Shown here: in pieces, positions 32,573 through 40,438 of the stretch | Layout: each line of letters starts with the position of its first letter | Numbering within the stretch: position 1 is the stretch's first letter | Assembly: GCA_026645935.1 (NCBI GenBank) | Contig: JAPKMP010000016.1 | Coordinates: forward strand, 29,053-93,052 | Source: Candidatus Villigracilaceae bacterium | Lineage (GTDB): Bacteria > Chloroflexota > Anaerolineae > Anaerolineales > Villigracilaceae | Length of the DNA: 64,000 bases | Direction: 5' to 3' | The notes under the pieces: generated by a model | The model's input: only the letters and a program-made list of their open reading frames with translations | Databases searched by the model: none | What the model was told of the DNA's origin: nothing | Position numbers and translations under genes: made by a program

Positions 32573-32632
32573 CCAATCCCTCTTATCAGCAATAATCACT
32601 TGTATAGGGGATGAAATCATGGAGAAAGAAAC

Positions 32633-33127
32633 GTGAACAGCGAATACATCCAAAAGCTTTACAAGTACAACCAATGGGCGAATGCGCGCATCCTCGACAC
32701 GGTTGCGAAAATATCGTTGGAGCAATTCCTTGAACCGGGAGAATATCCGCACGGATCATTGCGCGGCATCTTCGTCCACACTCTCTTCGCCGAATGGATC
32801 TGGCGCAAACGCTGGGAGGGCGAATCGCCAAAGATACGCTTCCAACCTGAAGATTTCCCTACATTTGATTCTCTTCGCGACCGCTGGCAATCGGAAGAGG
32901 AGGAATTAATGACATTCACCGCAAAAATTACCGGTGAACGATTGAACGGCCCCTTTCGGTATACCAGCACGGAAGGGGTTGCATACGAGAACATCCTTTG
33001 GGAATCGATGGCGCACGTGGTCAACCACGGCACGCAGCATCGTAGTGAAGCGGCATTCACCCTCACCAAACTCGGTCATTCGCCGGGTGATCTCGACATG
33101 ATCCTGTATTTCAGAAAGAAACCATGA
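32633..33127 (+). CDS. DinB-family metal-dependent protein
   Basis: 164-residue DinB/YfiT four-helix-bundle protein. The three metal-binding His positions are seen in FVHTLFAEWIW, and in HVVNHGTQHRSEAAFTL (two His on one helix). YKYNQWANARILDTV at the N terminus and LTKLGHSPGDLDMILYF at the C terminus are typical of the family. Members include thiol S-transferases and proteins of unknown role. It starts with GTG 32633, preceded by GGAGAAAG. Its stop overlaps the start of the first DUF1361 gene, so these are coupled. Confidence 0.87.
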   Translation: MNSEYIQKLYKYNQWANARILDTVAKISLEQFLEPGEYPHGSLRGIFVHTLFAEWIWRKRWEGESPKIRFQPEDFPTFDSLRDRWQSEEEELMTFTAKITGERLNGPFRYTSTEGVAYENILWESMAHVVNHGTQHRSEAAFTLTKLGHSPGDLDMILYFRKKP

Positions 33128-33879
33128 ACTTCAACCGAATCAAGAACTTAACGTTTCGCAATCGCCACAACATCGCGGTCTTTTTGCTTCTGAACCTCGC
33201 CTGCGGAGCTTGCATTGCGCTTGTCGGCGCCCGGGTGGTGTTCACAGACTCGACCCGCCATTCGGGATTGATCTGGAATCTCTTCCTGGCGTGGATCCCC
33301 TTCATCCTCGCCTACCTTGCCCATGCGCTATCGTGGAACAAGCTCTGGGTATATCTCGCCATCCCGTTCGTCGCAGTCCTTTGGTTATTATTTTTCCCCA
33401 ACGCGCCCTACATGCTTACCGACCTGCAGGACCTGGCCCGCGGAGCCGGAAAAGAAGCGCCGCTTTGGTACGATGTCATCATCGTGGTCTGGTGCTCATG
33501 GACGGGAACCCTGCTGGGCGTGATCTCCCTTTACCTCATGCAGGATATCATCATCCGCACCTTCAGCCGATGGCTGGGGTGGATGTTCGTCTTCGTCATC
33601 TCAGGCTTGAGCAGTTTTGGAATCTACATCGGGCGCTTCGTCCGTTTGAACTCATGGGATATCCTGCAAAGCCCGGCTGAGACCGCCATGGAAATCCTCG
33701 GAATCGTCATCGATCCGAGCAGGCGGCTGGCTGCTTTTACGATAGCATATACTTTCTTCTTCCTTTTTATTTTCCTCCTGCTCTACTCATTCAGTCATAT
33801 GCTCCAGGAACAAAAGGCGCGCGCAAACGGTTTGCCTGAACAGATGGACTCCACCCAGCCGTCACAGCCGATACGATAA
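33124..33879 (+). CDS. DUF1361 membrane protein, copy 1
   Basis: 251-residue membrane protein of uncharacterised family DUF1361, with about six helices. Family blocks are LIWNLFLAWIPFILAYLAHA, LWLLFFPNAPYMLTDLQDL, WYDVIIVVWCSWTGTLLG and SGLSSFGIYIGRFVRLNSWD. The N-terminal segment and C-terminal tail are polar and probably cytoplasmic. The ATG overlaps the DinB stop. A second copy follows 65 bp downstream with the same order of motifs. Function unknown. Confidence 0.87.
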   Translation: MNFNRIKNLTFRNRHNIAVFLLLNLACGACIALVGARVVFTDSTRHSGLIWNLFLAWIPFILAYLAHALSWNKLWVYLAIPFVAVLWLLFFPNAPYMLTDLQDLARGAGKEAPLWYDVIIVVWCSWTGTLLGVISLYLMQDIIIRTFSRWLGWMFVFVISGLSSFGIYIGRFVRLNSWDILQSPAETAMEILGIVIDPSRRLAAFTIAYTFFFLFIFLLLYSFSHMLQEQKARANGLPEQMDSTQPSQPIR

Positions 33880-33944
33880 GGAGAGAATTTGAAAGCGATT
33901 GAAAGCAGGTGCGCGTAGAATGGGCAGGTGGTTCGGAGGCAATC

Positions 33945-34643
33945 ATGATTCGCAAAATATATGAAAAACTGAAACCTTTCCGCTTCAGGCTTGCCATCTT
34001 CACAATCCTCTCCGGGGCAAGTCTCCTGTCCGTTATTTTGATCCGACTCCGCATCGAGATGAGCGGAACAGCAGATTACGCCGTTCTGGTATGGAACCTC
34101 TTCCTCGCCTGGCTCCCGCTCCTGATCTCCTACGCCGCATCGGGCTTCGCTTCGCGCAGGCGCTTCACTGCGATCATCGTCCTGCCAGCCGCGGCGCTAT
34201 GGCTTTTGTTTTTCCCGAATGCACCTTATATTCTTACAGACCTCATCCATCTGCGCCACCCGCGCGAACACGTCCCGGTCTGGTTCGATACCCTGCTGAT
34301 CAACTGGTTCGCATGGACAGGCATGCTGTTGGGCGTCTACTCCCTTTTCCTAATGCAGACCCTCGTGCGCAGGGCTTTCGGTCGCATTGCAGGATGGATA
34401 TTCGTCCTCATCGTTGGTACACTTTGCGGAGTCGGAATCTACATCGGGCGCTTCCTGCGCTGGAACTCCTGGGATGTGGTCTTCGACCCGGTCGCCAGTC
34501 TCGGCGAATTACTGTCCTACGCCATGAATCCGAGTCTGCAATCCATCATGTTCATTTCAATATTCTCCTCCCTTTTTATTTTCATCTACGTCGCCACCTA
34601 TTCTTTCGGACTTTTACTTCATGAACAACAGGAACCAAAATGA
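33945..34643 (+). CDS. DUF1361 membrane protein, copy 2
   Basis: 232-residue paralogue of the preceding gene, with the same blocks in the same order: LVWNLFLAWLPLLISYAASG, LWLLFFPNAPYILTDLIHL, WFDTLLINWFAWTGMLLG and GVGIYIGRFLRWNSWD. About six membrane helices. ATG 33945 has GGAGGC upstream; the GTG at 33909 is rejected because the added residues match nothing. Its stop overlaps the yqeB ATG (ATGA). The pair arose by tandem duplication; sequence divergence outside the blocks is high, so the duplication is not recent. Confidence 0.86.
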   Translation: MIRKIYEKLKPFRFRLAIFTILSGASLLSVILIRLRIEMSGTADYAVLVWNLFLAWLPLLISYAASGFASRRRFTAIIVLPAAALWLLFFPNAPYILTDLIHLRHPREHVPVWFDTLLINWFAWTGMLLGVYSLFLMQTLVRRAFGRIAGWIFVLIVGTLCGVGIYIGRFLRWNSWDVVFDPVASLGELLSYAMNPSLQSIMFISIFSSLFIFIYVATYSFGLLLHEQQEPK

Positions 34644-35437
34644 ATCCATTGATCATCATCCGCGGCGGAGGGGACCTCGCAAGCGGGGTCGCCCTGCGCC
34701 TGTATCGCGTCGGGTTTCAATTAGCCATCATCGAACTCGATAAACCGCTCGCAGTCCGCCGGACCGTTTCCTTTTCCGAAGCTGTTTATGAGGGGATGCA
34801 AACCGTCGAGGGCGTAACTGCAAGGCTGGTTTCGGGTGATCAGTTCCAGGTCACATTGGAGGCGGGGGAGATCCCGGTCCTGATCGATCCGAATGCCAAT
34901 ATTCTCAACAACCAGTTTCTGACGAGTCCCAAATCCACCTTCGTTGTGGACGCCCGGCTGATAAAAATGGAACCTGAACCGCTGCCGACTCAAATCGCAC
35001 TTCACATCGGGCTTGGACCGGGCTTCACAGCCGGAATGAACTGCGACGCAGTGATCGAAACACGGCGCGGTCACACGCTCGGCAGGGTGTACTGGGATGG
35101 CGGTACCCTGCCGGACAACCAGCAGCCCGACGGCGATCCGCGGCGTGTATTACGCGCCCCGACTGCCGGAACATTGGAACCGCGCAAACAAATTGGGGAT
35201 TTTTGCAAAGACGGCGAAGTGATCGCCAGCGTAAACGGCAAAGCCGTATCGAGCCCTTTCGACGGCATTCTGCGCGGATTGATCCATCCGCGGGTCGAGG
35301 TTGCCGAGGGAATGAAGATCGGGGATGTGGATGCCCGCAACGACCCCTCCATGATCCGGCTTGTTTCGGATAAATCACTCGCCGTGGCAGGAGGCGTATT
35401 GGAAGCGGTCTATGTAAAACTGAAAGGAATGGAATAA
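34640..35437 (+). CDS. yqeB: Selenium-dependent molybdenum hydroxylase maturation protein, YqeB family
   Basis: 265-residue protein of the EF2563/YqeB family, found by comparative genomics with selD and fused Mo hydroxylases in bacteria that use a labile selenium cofactor. It starts with a Rossmann-like IIIRGGGDLASGVALRLYR, continues with FSEAVYEGMQTVEGVTA, VDARLIKMEP, HIGLGPGFTAGMNCDAVIETRRGH, and ends with a biotinyl/lipoyl-like segment (RAPTAGTLEPRKQIGD, GEVIASVNGKAVSSPFDGILRG). The molecular activity is unknown. Its presence supports Se-cofactor loading of the Mo hydroxylase at 27123-30128; selD is not in this window. Coupled to DUF1361 copy 2. Confidence 0.85.
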   Translation: MNPLIIIRGGGDLASGVALRLYRVGFQLAIIELDKPLAVRRTVSFSEAVYEGMQTVEGVTARLVSGDQFQVTLEAGEIPVLIDPNANILNNQFLTSPKSTFVVDARLIKMEPEPLPTQIALHIGLGPGFTAGMNCDAVIETRRGHTLGRVYWDGGTLPDNQQPDGDPRRVLRAPTAGTLEPRKQIGDFCKDGEVIASVNGKAVSSPFDGILRGLIHPRVEVAEGMKIGDVDARNDPSMIRLVSDKSLAVAGGVLEAVYVKLKGME

Positions 35438-35444
35438 CCTAGAT

Positions 35445-36197
35445 TCACCCTGCTTCCACATCCAGGAAAAATGCAATCACCCGGCGAATTGAAAACAGGG
35501 GAATCCACATCACGATATGGACGATGTTGCTCAGCGCAATGAACAACGAGGCCGAAAGCAGGAGGGAGTCCAGGAGGGGCGCGAGGTTTTGGAGCATCCA
35601 GGCGCCTGCCCCGGCAAAAGCCGCCAAGGCGATCAATATACCGACCCATAAGCCGAGGGGAAGCCACGCATGACGGTCCGATTCTGAAGGCAACATTGTG
35701 CTCGAAACCGCGAAGGTCAGGTAGAACCATAAATAAAAATCGGGCACCGTCGGCAGCAGTCTCAGTCCCATAAAAAACAAATTCCATTGACCGTTCTTCA
35801 GAACGTGCCACAGCGCATCCAACTCTAATTGCACGAGCGCCGCAAATGCAATAAAGAGGGTTCCGGAAAGGATTGGCGCGAGTCCGATCAGAGAGTCGCG
35901 CAGGATATCGGTGTTTTCGATCTCGACCGATCCCAGAACCAAGCCCCTGCTCTCAACCGCCTGGGGCACGACAGTGAATCGCCCGGTTTGCACGCCCAAA
36001 AACTTTGCCGTCAGATAATGGCTGGCTTCGTGAAGCAATACGCCCGGGAGGAATAGCAATGAAAACAAGGCAATGGTGAGAGGTTTGTTGCGAGTCAGCA
36101 TAAAGAAGATCAACTGGATCTCACGATGTAAAAACCGCTGTAGATATACCAGCGGCAGAAGATTTAAGGCAAATATGATCAGACCGACGAACTGCAC
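35445..36197 (-). CDS. M50-like membrane zinc metalloprotease (putative)
   Basis: 250 residues with about six membrane helices. Helix two contains FLPGVLLHEASHYLTAKFLGV: the HExxH-type HEASH zinc motif embedded in a membrane segment, as in site-2 proteases. A later YLTFAVSSTMLPSESDRHAW resembles the second conserved region where an Asp supplies the third ligand, although the canonical NxxPxxxLDG is not present. No PDZ domain. It could be a non-classical S2P relative or an uncharacterised M50-like protein. Transcribed in the same direction as tpiA, 60 bp downstream of it, and convergent with yqeB (7-bp gap). Confidence 0.68.
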   Translation of the reverse strand: MQFVGLIIFALNLLPLVYLQRFLHREIQLIFFMLTRNKPLTIALFSLLFLPGVLLHEASHYLTAKFLGVQTGRFTVVPQAVESRGLVLGSVEIENTDILRDSLIGLAPILSGTLFIAFAALVQLELDALWHVLKNGQWNLFFMGLRLLPTVPDFYLWFYLTFAVSSTMLPSESDRHAWLPLGLWVGILIALAAFAGAGAWMLQNLAPLLDSLLLSASLFIALSNIVHIVMWIPLFSIRRVIAFFLDVEAG

Positions 36198-36257
36198 GGC
36201 GGGGTTTTCCTCTTGTTCACAATCGAGCTTGGACGGGCGGTAAGGAAATAAGGCGAT

Positions 36258-37016
36258 TTAGCCAGCCGCCGCCCGCGTGATGGCGATGAACTCCCCGGGC
36301 TTCAAACTTGCGCCGCCCACCAATGCGCCGTCGATATCCGGTTGGGAGAAGAATTCAGCGGCGTTCGCGGCGGTCACTGAACCGCCATAAAGGATTCGAA
36401 TCGCCTGCGAAATCTCCGCGCCGAACAAGTCCTTCAAGACCGGGCGAATCACATCCCCATGTACACCTTGAGCATTGCCTGCGCTCGATGCCTTCCCCGT
36501 TCCGATCGCCCAGACCGGCTCATAAGCTACAACGATTCGAGGTGCAAATTCTACAGATATGCCCTGCAACCCAAGCCGCGTTTGAGTGGAAACGACGTTT
36601 GAAGTCTCTCCCGCCTCGTATTGCGCAAACGTTTCACCCACACAGACAATCGGGGTCAACCCAAATTTTTGTGCGGCGAGTAGCTTTCTGTTTACTGTTT
36701 CGTCCGTCTCTCCAAAATATGTGCGGCGCTCAGAGTGCCCCAGAATCACATATCCGCACAATTCCTTTATCATCCCCGGCGAGACCTGGCCCGTGAATGC
36801 CCCCTTTTCCTCCCAATGCATATCCTGAGCGCCAAGCCCGATCCTTTTCCCGGCAAGCATTTCGGATGCGGAAACCAGTGCCGTGAAAGGAGGGCAAACC
36901 ACCCGCTCCACGCCGGTGATTTCCTCCAAACCTGCAACCATAGCAGCAAGCAGTTCCCGCGTCTCCGCGATCGTTTTGTTCATCTTCCAGTTTCCAGCTA
37001 CAAAAGGTGTTCTCAT
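36258..37016 (-). CDS. tpiA: Triose-phosphate isomerase
   Basis: Glycolytic/gluconeogenic enzyme interconverting dihydroxyacetone phosphate and glyceraldehyde 3-phosphate. The 252-residue TIM barrel has the expected active-site residues: NWKMN (Lys 12 type), ILGHSERR (electrophilic His), VVAYEPVWAIGTG (catalytic Glu and flexible loop 6), ILYGGSV and GALVGGASLK for phosphate binding. ATG 37016 is preceded by AAGGAG. It belongs to a minus-strand run with pgk and gap, but a small membrane-protein gene and a terminator lie between pgk and tpiA, and a palindrome plus TATAAT upstream suggests its own promoter. Confidence 0.97.
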   Translation of the reverse strand: MRTPFVAGNWKMNKTIAETRELLAAMVAGLEEITGVERVVCPPFTALVSASEMLAGKRIGLGAQDMHWEEKGAFTGQVSPGMIKELCGYVILGHSERRTYFGETDETVNRKLLAAQKFGLTPIVCVGETFAQYEAGETSNVVSTQTRLGLQGISVEFAPRIVVAYEPVWAIGTGKASSAGNAQGVHGDVIRPVLKDLFGAEISQAIRILYGGSVTAANAAEFFSQPDIDGALVGGASLKPGEFIAITRAAAG

Positions 37017-37306
37017 AGTGCTCCTTGGAGGGTTAAGATCTGTGCGCTCTTGCTTCTAGCAATTTACGGTATGGATCGTGTATTTCATCCGCCATGACCA
37101 GGGCACATCGAGCGCAGGATGATGGGTTTTAAAGACAGAAGCCATGCCGTCCTATCCCGATTGATCGATGATCCGAAACGGACCCACGGTTTCTACTGGT
37201 TTGAACGCCATTAAAATTTCTCCGCGATAAATATTTATCAATTATATCCGAGCGCCCCAACCTTGGGTTGGATGCCTGGATACCGATTGAAAATTGTCAC
37301 GGAAAT
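37017..37306. other. Intergenic region between tpiA and the small membrane-protein gene
   Basis: Roughly 290 bp without a supportable gene. It holds the tpiA ribosome site (AAGGAG), a long leader of about 200 bp, the palindrome and -10 box at 37226-37246, and the terminator of the 171-residue gene at its far edge. No conserved ORF or RNA gene was recognised in the leader. Confidence 0.5.
37226..37246 (-). promoter_or_regulatory. Candidate promoter and operator of tpiA
   Basis: Perfect 14-bp palindrome GATAAATATTTATC (37226-37239) lies directly downstream, on the minus strand, of a TATAAT -10 box (37246-37241). It is about 210 bp before the tpiA start. A repressor bound there would cover the transcription start. 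Confidence 0.45.
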
Positions 37307-37338
37307 AAAAAAACGGACGAGGCAATTACCTCGTCCGT
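37307..37338 (-). terminator. Intrinsic terminator of the small membrane-protein gene
   Basis: Perfect stem ACGGACGAGG / CCTCGTCCGT (37313-37322, 37329-37338) with a 6-base loop; on the minus strand it is followed by T7 (37313-37307). Confidence 0.88.
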
Positions 37339-37353
37339 TCTGATGTCAATCGA

Positions 37354-37869
37354 TCAAGGCTGGAGTTCGACCTCGACGTTGACAAAGCCGCTGCTATCAG
37401 GCGTGAACACCAATGGGAAGGCTTTGAATGTTCCGTCGCCGCAATTGACGTTCCATTCCTCGCGCCACTGACCGCTGGCATCCGGCTGCTGAGTCACCGT
37501 AATCGTCGTCCCTTCGACAGTGGGAGTGGTACAACCGGACATGATTCCAACCAATTGGACCGAAGCCCAGGCGATAAATCGAGTCTCTTCATCCGAGAGC
37601 CCTCCTTCAGGAACTTCGCCGCTGGTATCGAAGTTGGGAGCCGTCTCCGTGCTACCCGGATCGACAGGGACAAAAGGCACGTTCGTCGGGATTTCGAAGT
37701 CCTGCACATCCTCCACGACCTGCTGGGCGGCGACATACGCCTGATATCCATAATAACCGCCGGCAGCAGTCCCGACACAACAACAGCACAAAAGAACGGC
37801 AATCGCAATGTAAAGGAGCGTTTTTTGATTGTTCTTCGGTCCTGGCTCCGGAACCTGATTTATTTCCAT
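37354..37869 (-). CDS. Small single-pass membrane protein with cysteine-rich helix end
   Basis: 171 residues, no named family. A short cytoplasmic N terminus (MEINQVPEPGPKNNQK) leads into one membrane helix LLYIAIAVLLCCCCVGTAAGG with four consecutive Cys, then an acidic Pro/Thr-rich spacer and a small extracytoplasmic domain (about 95-171) with two more Cys (SGCTTPTV and VNCGDGTF) that could form a disulfide. Similar CCCC-helix proteins recur in Anaerolineae, as far as I recall. It lies between pgk and tpiA with its own terminators on both sides. AAGGAG precedes the ATG. Confidence 0.75.
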   Translation of the reverse strand: MEINQVPEPGPKNNQKTLLYIAIAVLLCCCCVGTAAGGYYGYQAYVAAQQVVEDVQDFEIPTNVPFVPVDPGSTETAPNFDTSGEVPEGGLSDEETRFIAWASVQLVGIMSGCTTPTVEGTTITVTQQPDASGQWREEWNVNCGDGTFKAFPLVFTPDSSGFVNVEVELQP

Positions 37870-37913
37870 TTTCTCTCTTCTCCTTGGAATAAGATGGGCG
37901 GATTATACAAAAG

Positions 37914-37950
37914 AAAGGAGCAGGGGCATAGAAAAATCCACTGCTCCTTT
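37914..37950 (-). terminator. Intrinsic terminator after pgk
   Basis: AAAGGAGCAG (37914-37923) pairs with CTGCTCCTTT (37941-37950); on the minus strand the hairpin runs into TTTCTTTTG. A TATAAT (37907-37902, minus) just after it can serve the small membrane-protein gene. Confidence 0.75.
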
Positions 37951-37969
37951 TGTCCTATTCTTGATGGTT

Positions 37970-39142
37970 TTATTTATCGAGCAAGGCCGCCACTCCGGGC
38001 AGCTCCTTGCCTTCGAGATATTCAAGGGATGCGCCGCCGCCGGTCGAGACATGAGTCATTTGTTTCGCAACGCCCGCCTTCTTGACCGCGCTGGCAGAGT
38101 CGCCTCCGCCAATGACGGTGGCCGCGCCGGATTCTGCGAGAAGCTTTGCGAGCGCAAACGTCCCTTCGGCAAATTTCGGCATTTCGAAGACGCCCACGGG
38201 TCCATTCCAGACGATGAGCCTGGCGCCCTTCAAGGTGTCTTTATACAAGCCGATAGTTTTCGGTCCCACATCCAACATGCGCCAGCCAGCGGGAATCTTG
38301 TCCACGTCAACGATTTGGCTGTTGGCCTCGGCATCGAATTTATCAGCAATTACCGCATCGACAGGCAGCACAAGTTTGTCAGCCAGTTTGGCAAGCAAGG
38401 TCTTGGCAGTCTCAATCGACTCAGCTTCGACAAGACTATCTTGCATATTCAAACCTTTGGCAGCAAGGAAGGTATTCGCCATGCCGCCTCCGATGATGAG
38501 CTTGTCACATTTCCCAGCGAGGGTTTCCACAACCAAAATCTTGTCACTGATCTTCGCTCCGCCGAGAATGGCAATGTAGGGATGCTCGGGGTTTGCCACG
38601 GCTTTGCCGAGGTATTCCAGTTCCTGTTCCATCAAAAAGCCGGAGACGGCGGGCAGGAAACGCGCTATACCTTCAGTGGATGCGTGAGCGCGATGGGCGG
38701 AACCGAAAGCGTCGTTGACATATACATCGGCAAGCGACGCCATCTGCCTTGCGAGGTCGGGGTCGTTTTTCTCCTCCCCCTTGTGGAAGCGCGTATTTTC
38801 AAGCATCACCACGTCGCCGGGTTTGAGAGACCTGGCGATCGCCTCCACCTCGGGACCCACGCAATCGGGCGCCATGGTCACGGGACGATTAATCAGTGTA
38901 GATAAAACCTCGGAAGCGGCACGCAGGCTGAATTCCGGGTCGGAGCCGCCCTTGGGACGTCCCAAATGGCTGGCGAGCAGGAGTGAAGCTCCCTGATCCA
39001 AACAATATTGGATGGTGGGCAAGGCGGCTTTTATGCGCTTATCGTCGGTGACCTTGCCTTGTGCCATCGGGACGTTAAAGTCCACGCGCATGAAAACCCG
39101 TTTGCCCTTCAGGTCGATGTCTTTTACAGTTTTCTTGTTCAT
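37970..39142 (-). CDS. pgk: Phosphoglycerate kinase
   Basis: Interconverts 1,3-bisphosphoglycerate plus ADP and 3-phosphoglycerate plus ATP. The 390-residue product has the N-terminal [19 protein letters not shown] (substrate Arg/Asp), [24 protein letters not shown] and the hinge; the C-terminal nucleotide half has [43 protein letters not shown] and [15 protein letters not shown], and ends with [22 protein letters not shown]. Full length and apparently intact. It is 49 bp downstream of gap, with a terminator-like hairpin in between. Confidence 0.98.
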   Translation of the reverse strand: MNKKTVKDIDLKGKRVFMRVDFNVPMAQGKVTDDKRIKAALPTIQYCLDQGASLLLASHLGRPKGGSDPEFSLRAASEVLSTLINRPVTMAPDCVGPEVEAIARSLKPGDVVMLENTRFHKGEEKNDPDLARQMASLADVYVNDAFGSAHRAHASTEGIARFLPAVSGFLMEQELEYLGKAVANPEHPYIAILGGAKISDKILVVETLAGKCDKLIIGGGMANTFLAAKGLNMQDSLVEAESIETAKTLLAKLADKLVLPVDAVIADKFDAEANSQIVDVDKIPAGWRMLDVGPKTIGLYKDTLKGARLIVWNGPVGVFEMPKFAEGTFALAKLLAESGAATVIGGGDSASAVKKAGVAKQMTHVSTGGGASLEYLEGKELPGVAALLDK

Positions 39143-39151
39143 GTTTCCACC

Positions 39152-39184
39152 AAAAATGGAGGGGCGAGGTCACCTCGCCCCTCC
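39152..39184 (-). terminator. Terminator/attenuator between gap and pgk
   Basis: Perfect 12-bp stem GGAGGGGCGAGG / CCTCGCCCCTCC with a 3-base loop (39158-39184); on the minus strand it is followed by ATTTTTG. It would cut a part of gap transcripts before pgk. Confidence 0.8.
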
Positions 39185-39191
39185 AAGAATG

Positions 39192-40250
39192 TTACAGGGA
39201 TTTCGCCATCATCGCCGCAAGGTCGGCTGTACGGCAGGAGTACCCCCACTCATTGTCGTACCAGGTGACGACTTTGATGAAGTTGTTCTTCTCCTTGCCC
39301 AAAGCGGATGTGAAGGGCAGGTCGACAGACGAGCTGTAGGAGCTGCCTTTGAAATCCATGCTGACGAGCGGTTCGTCGACAGCTTCGAGAACGCCTTTGA
39401 AGCGGGGTTCCTTGGCGGCATCGCGGAACATCTGGCGCAGTTCCTCGGTGGTGATTTCTTTCTCAACTTCAGCGGTGAAATCCACGACGGAGACGGTGGG
39501 TGTCGGAACGCGCAAGGAATAGCCATCGAACTTGCCTTTGAGGTCAGGAATAACCAAGGCGATAGCCTTCGCGGCACCGGTAGTGGTCGGGATAATGTTC
39601 AAACCAGCGGCGCGGGCGCGGCGCAGGTCGGAATGCGGAAGATCGAGCACTTTCTGATCATTGGTGTAGGAATGCACTGTGGTCATGAAAGCACGTTTGA
39701 TGGTGAGTTTGTCGTGAACAACTTTCGCCGCCGGAGCCAGGCAGTTCGTGGTGCAGGAAGCATTGGAAATCACATGATGCTTGACGGGTTCATATTTGTC
39801 TTCGTTGACGCCCAACACGATGGTGAGGTCCTCACCTTCAGCAGGCGCGGAAATTATCACTTTTTTGGCTCCGCCAGCCGTGATGTGATTTACGGCGCCT
39901 TTGACGGTCTTGCCCTTCTTATTCACTCCGTCTTCCTTGATTGTGAACAGACCCGTTGACTCGATCACAATATCGACACCCAGATCCTTCCACGGAATGG
40001 CAGCCGGGTCGGTTTCCTTGAAAACTTTGACCTTCCTGCCATCGACCACCAAGCCATCATCTGCAATTTCGACTGTGCCATCGAAACGGCCATAGGTGGA
40101 GTCGTATTTCAGCAGATGAGCCATTGTCTTTGTGTCGCCGATGTCATTAAATGCAACGACTTCAAGTTCTTTGGGATAGTAGTCACGGATCGCCTTCAAA
40201 ACCTGGCGACCGATACGACCAAATCCATTAATGCCTACTTTGATTGCCAT
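39192..40250 (-). CDS. gap: Glyceraldehyde-3-phosphate dehydrogenase, type I
   Basis: Oxidises glyceraldehyde 3-phosphate with NAD(P)+ and phosphate. The 352-residue product begins with [18 protein letters not shown] (NAD loop), continues with [21 protein letters not shown], and has the active-site [13 protein letters not shown] with catalytic Cys, THE-like [34 protein letters not shown] and [11 protein letters not shown] at the C terminus. The Asp-Ile pair after the second strand (NDIGD) suggests NAD+ rather than NADP+. Preceded by GGAGG and by a well-spaced promoter at 40290-40318. First gene of the glycolytic block gap-pgk-(171 aa)-tpiA. Confidence 0.98.
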   Translation of the reverse strand: MAIKVGINGFGRIGRQVLKAIRDYYPKELEVVAFNDIGDTKTMAHLLKYDSTYGRFDGTVEIADDGLVVDGRKVKVFKETDPAAIPWKDLGVDIVIESTGLFTIKEDGVNKKGKTVKGAVNHITAGGAKKVIISAPAEGEDLTIVLGVNEDKYEPVKHHVISNASCTTNCLAPAAKVVHDKLTIKRAFMTTVHSYTNDQKVLDLPHSDLRRARAAGLNIIPTTTGAAKAIALVIPDLKGKFDGYSLRVPTPTVSVVDFTAEVEKEITTEELRQMFRDAAKEPRFKGVLEAVDEPLVSMDFKGSSYSSSVDLPFTSALGKEKNNFIKVVTWYDNEWGYSCRTADLAAMMAKSL

Positions 40251-40289
40251 GGGATAATCCTCCAGTGATTATTCAATTGACCGGGGCAG

Positions 40290-40318
40290 ATTGTACTGCG
40301 TTAAAGGGGATTTGTGAA
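40290..40318 (-). promoter_or_regulatory. Promoter of gap
   Basis: Minus strand -35 TTCACA (40318-40313), 17-bp spacer, -10 TACAAT (40295-40290). The leader would be about 33 bases and holds the GGAGG ribosome site. Confidence 0.65.
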
Positions 40319-40438
40319 TTTTATTACCGCTTCATTTTAATGTGATATTTGTCAGGGATTTTTATCTTTTTCCAACCATGTTTTGGGAATTTATCCGCCC
40401 TTTCGTCGAAACCCCCGCCATCCGCATTGCCAAAACGA

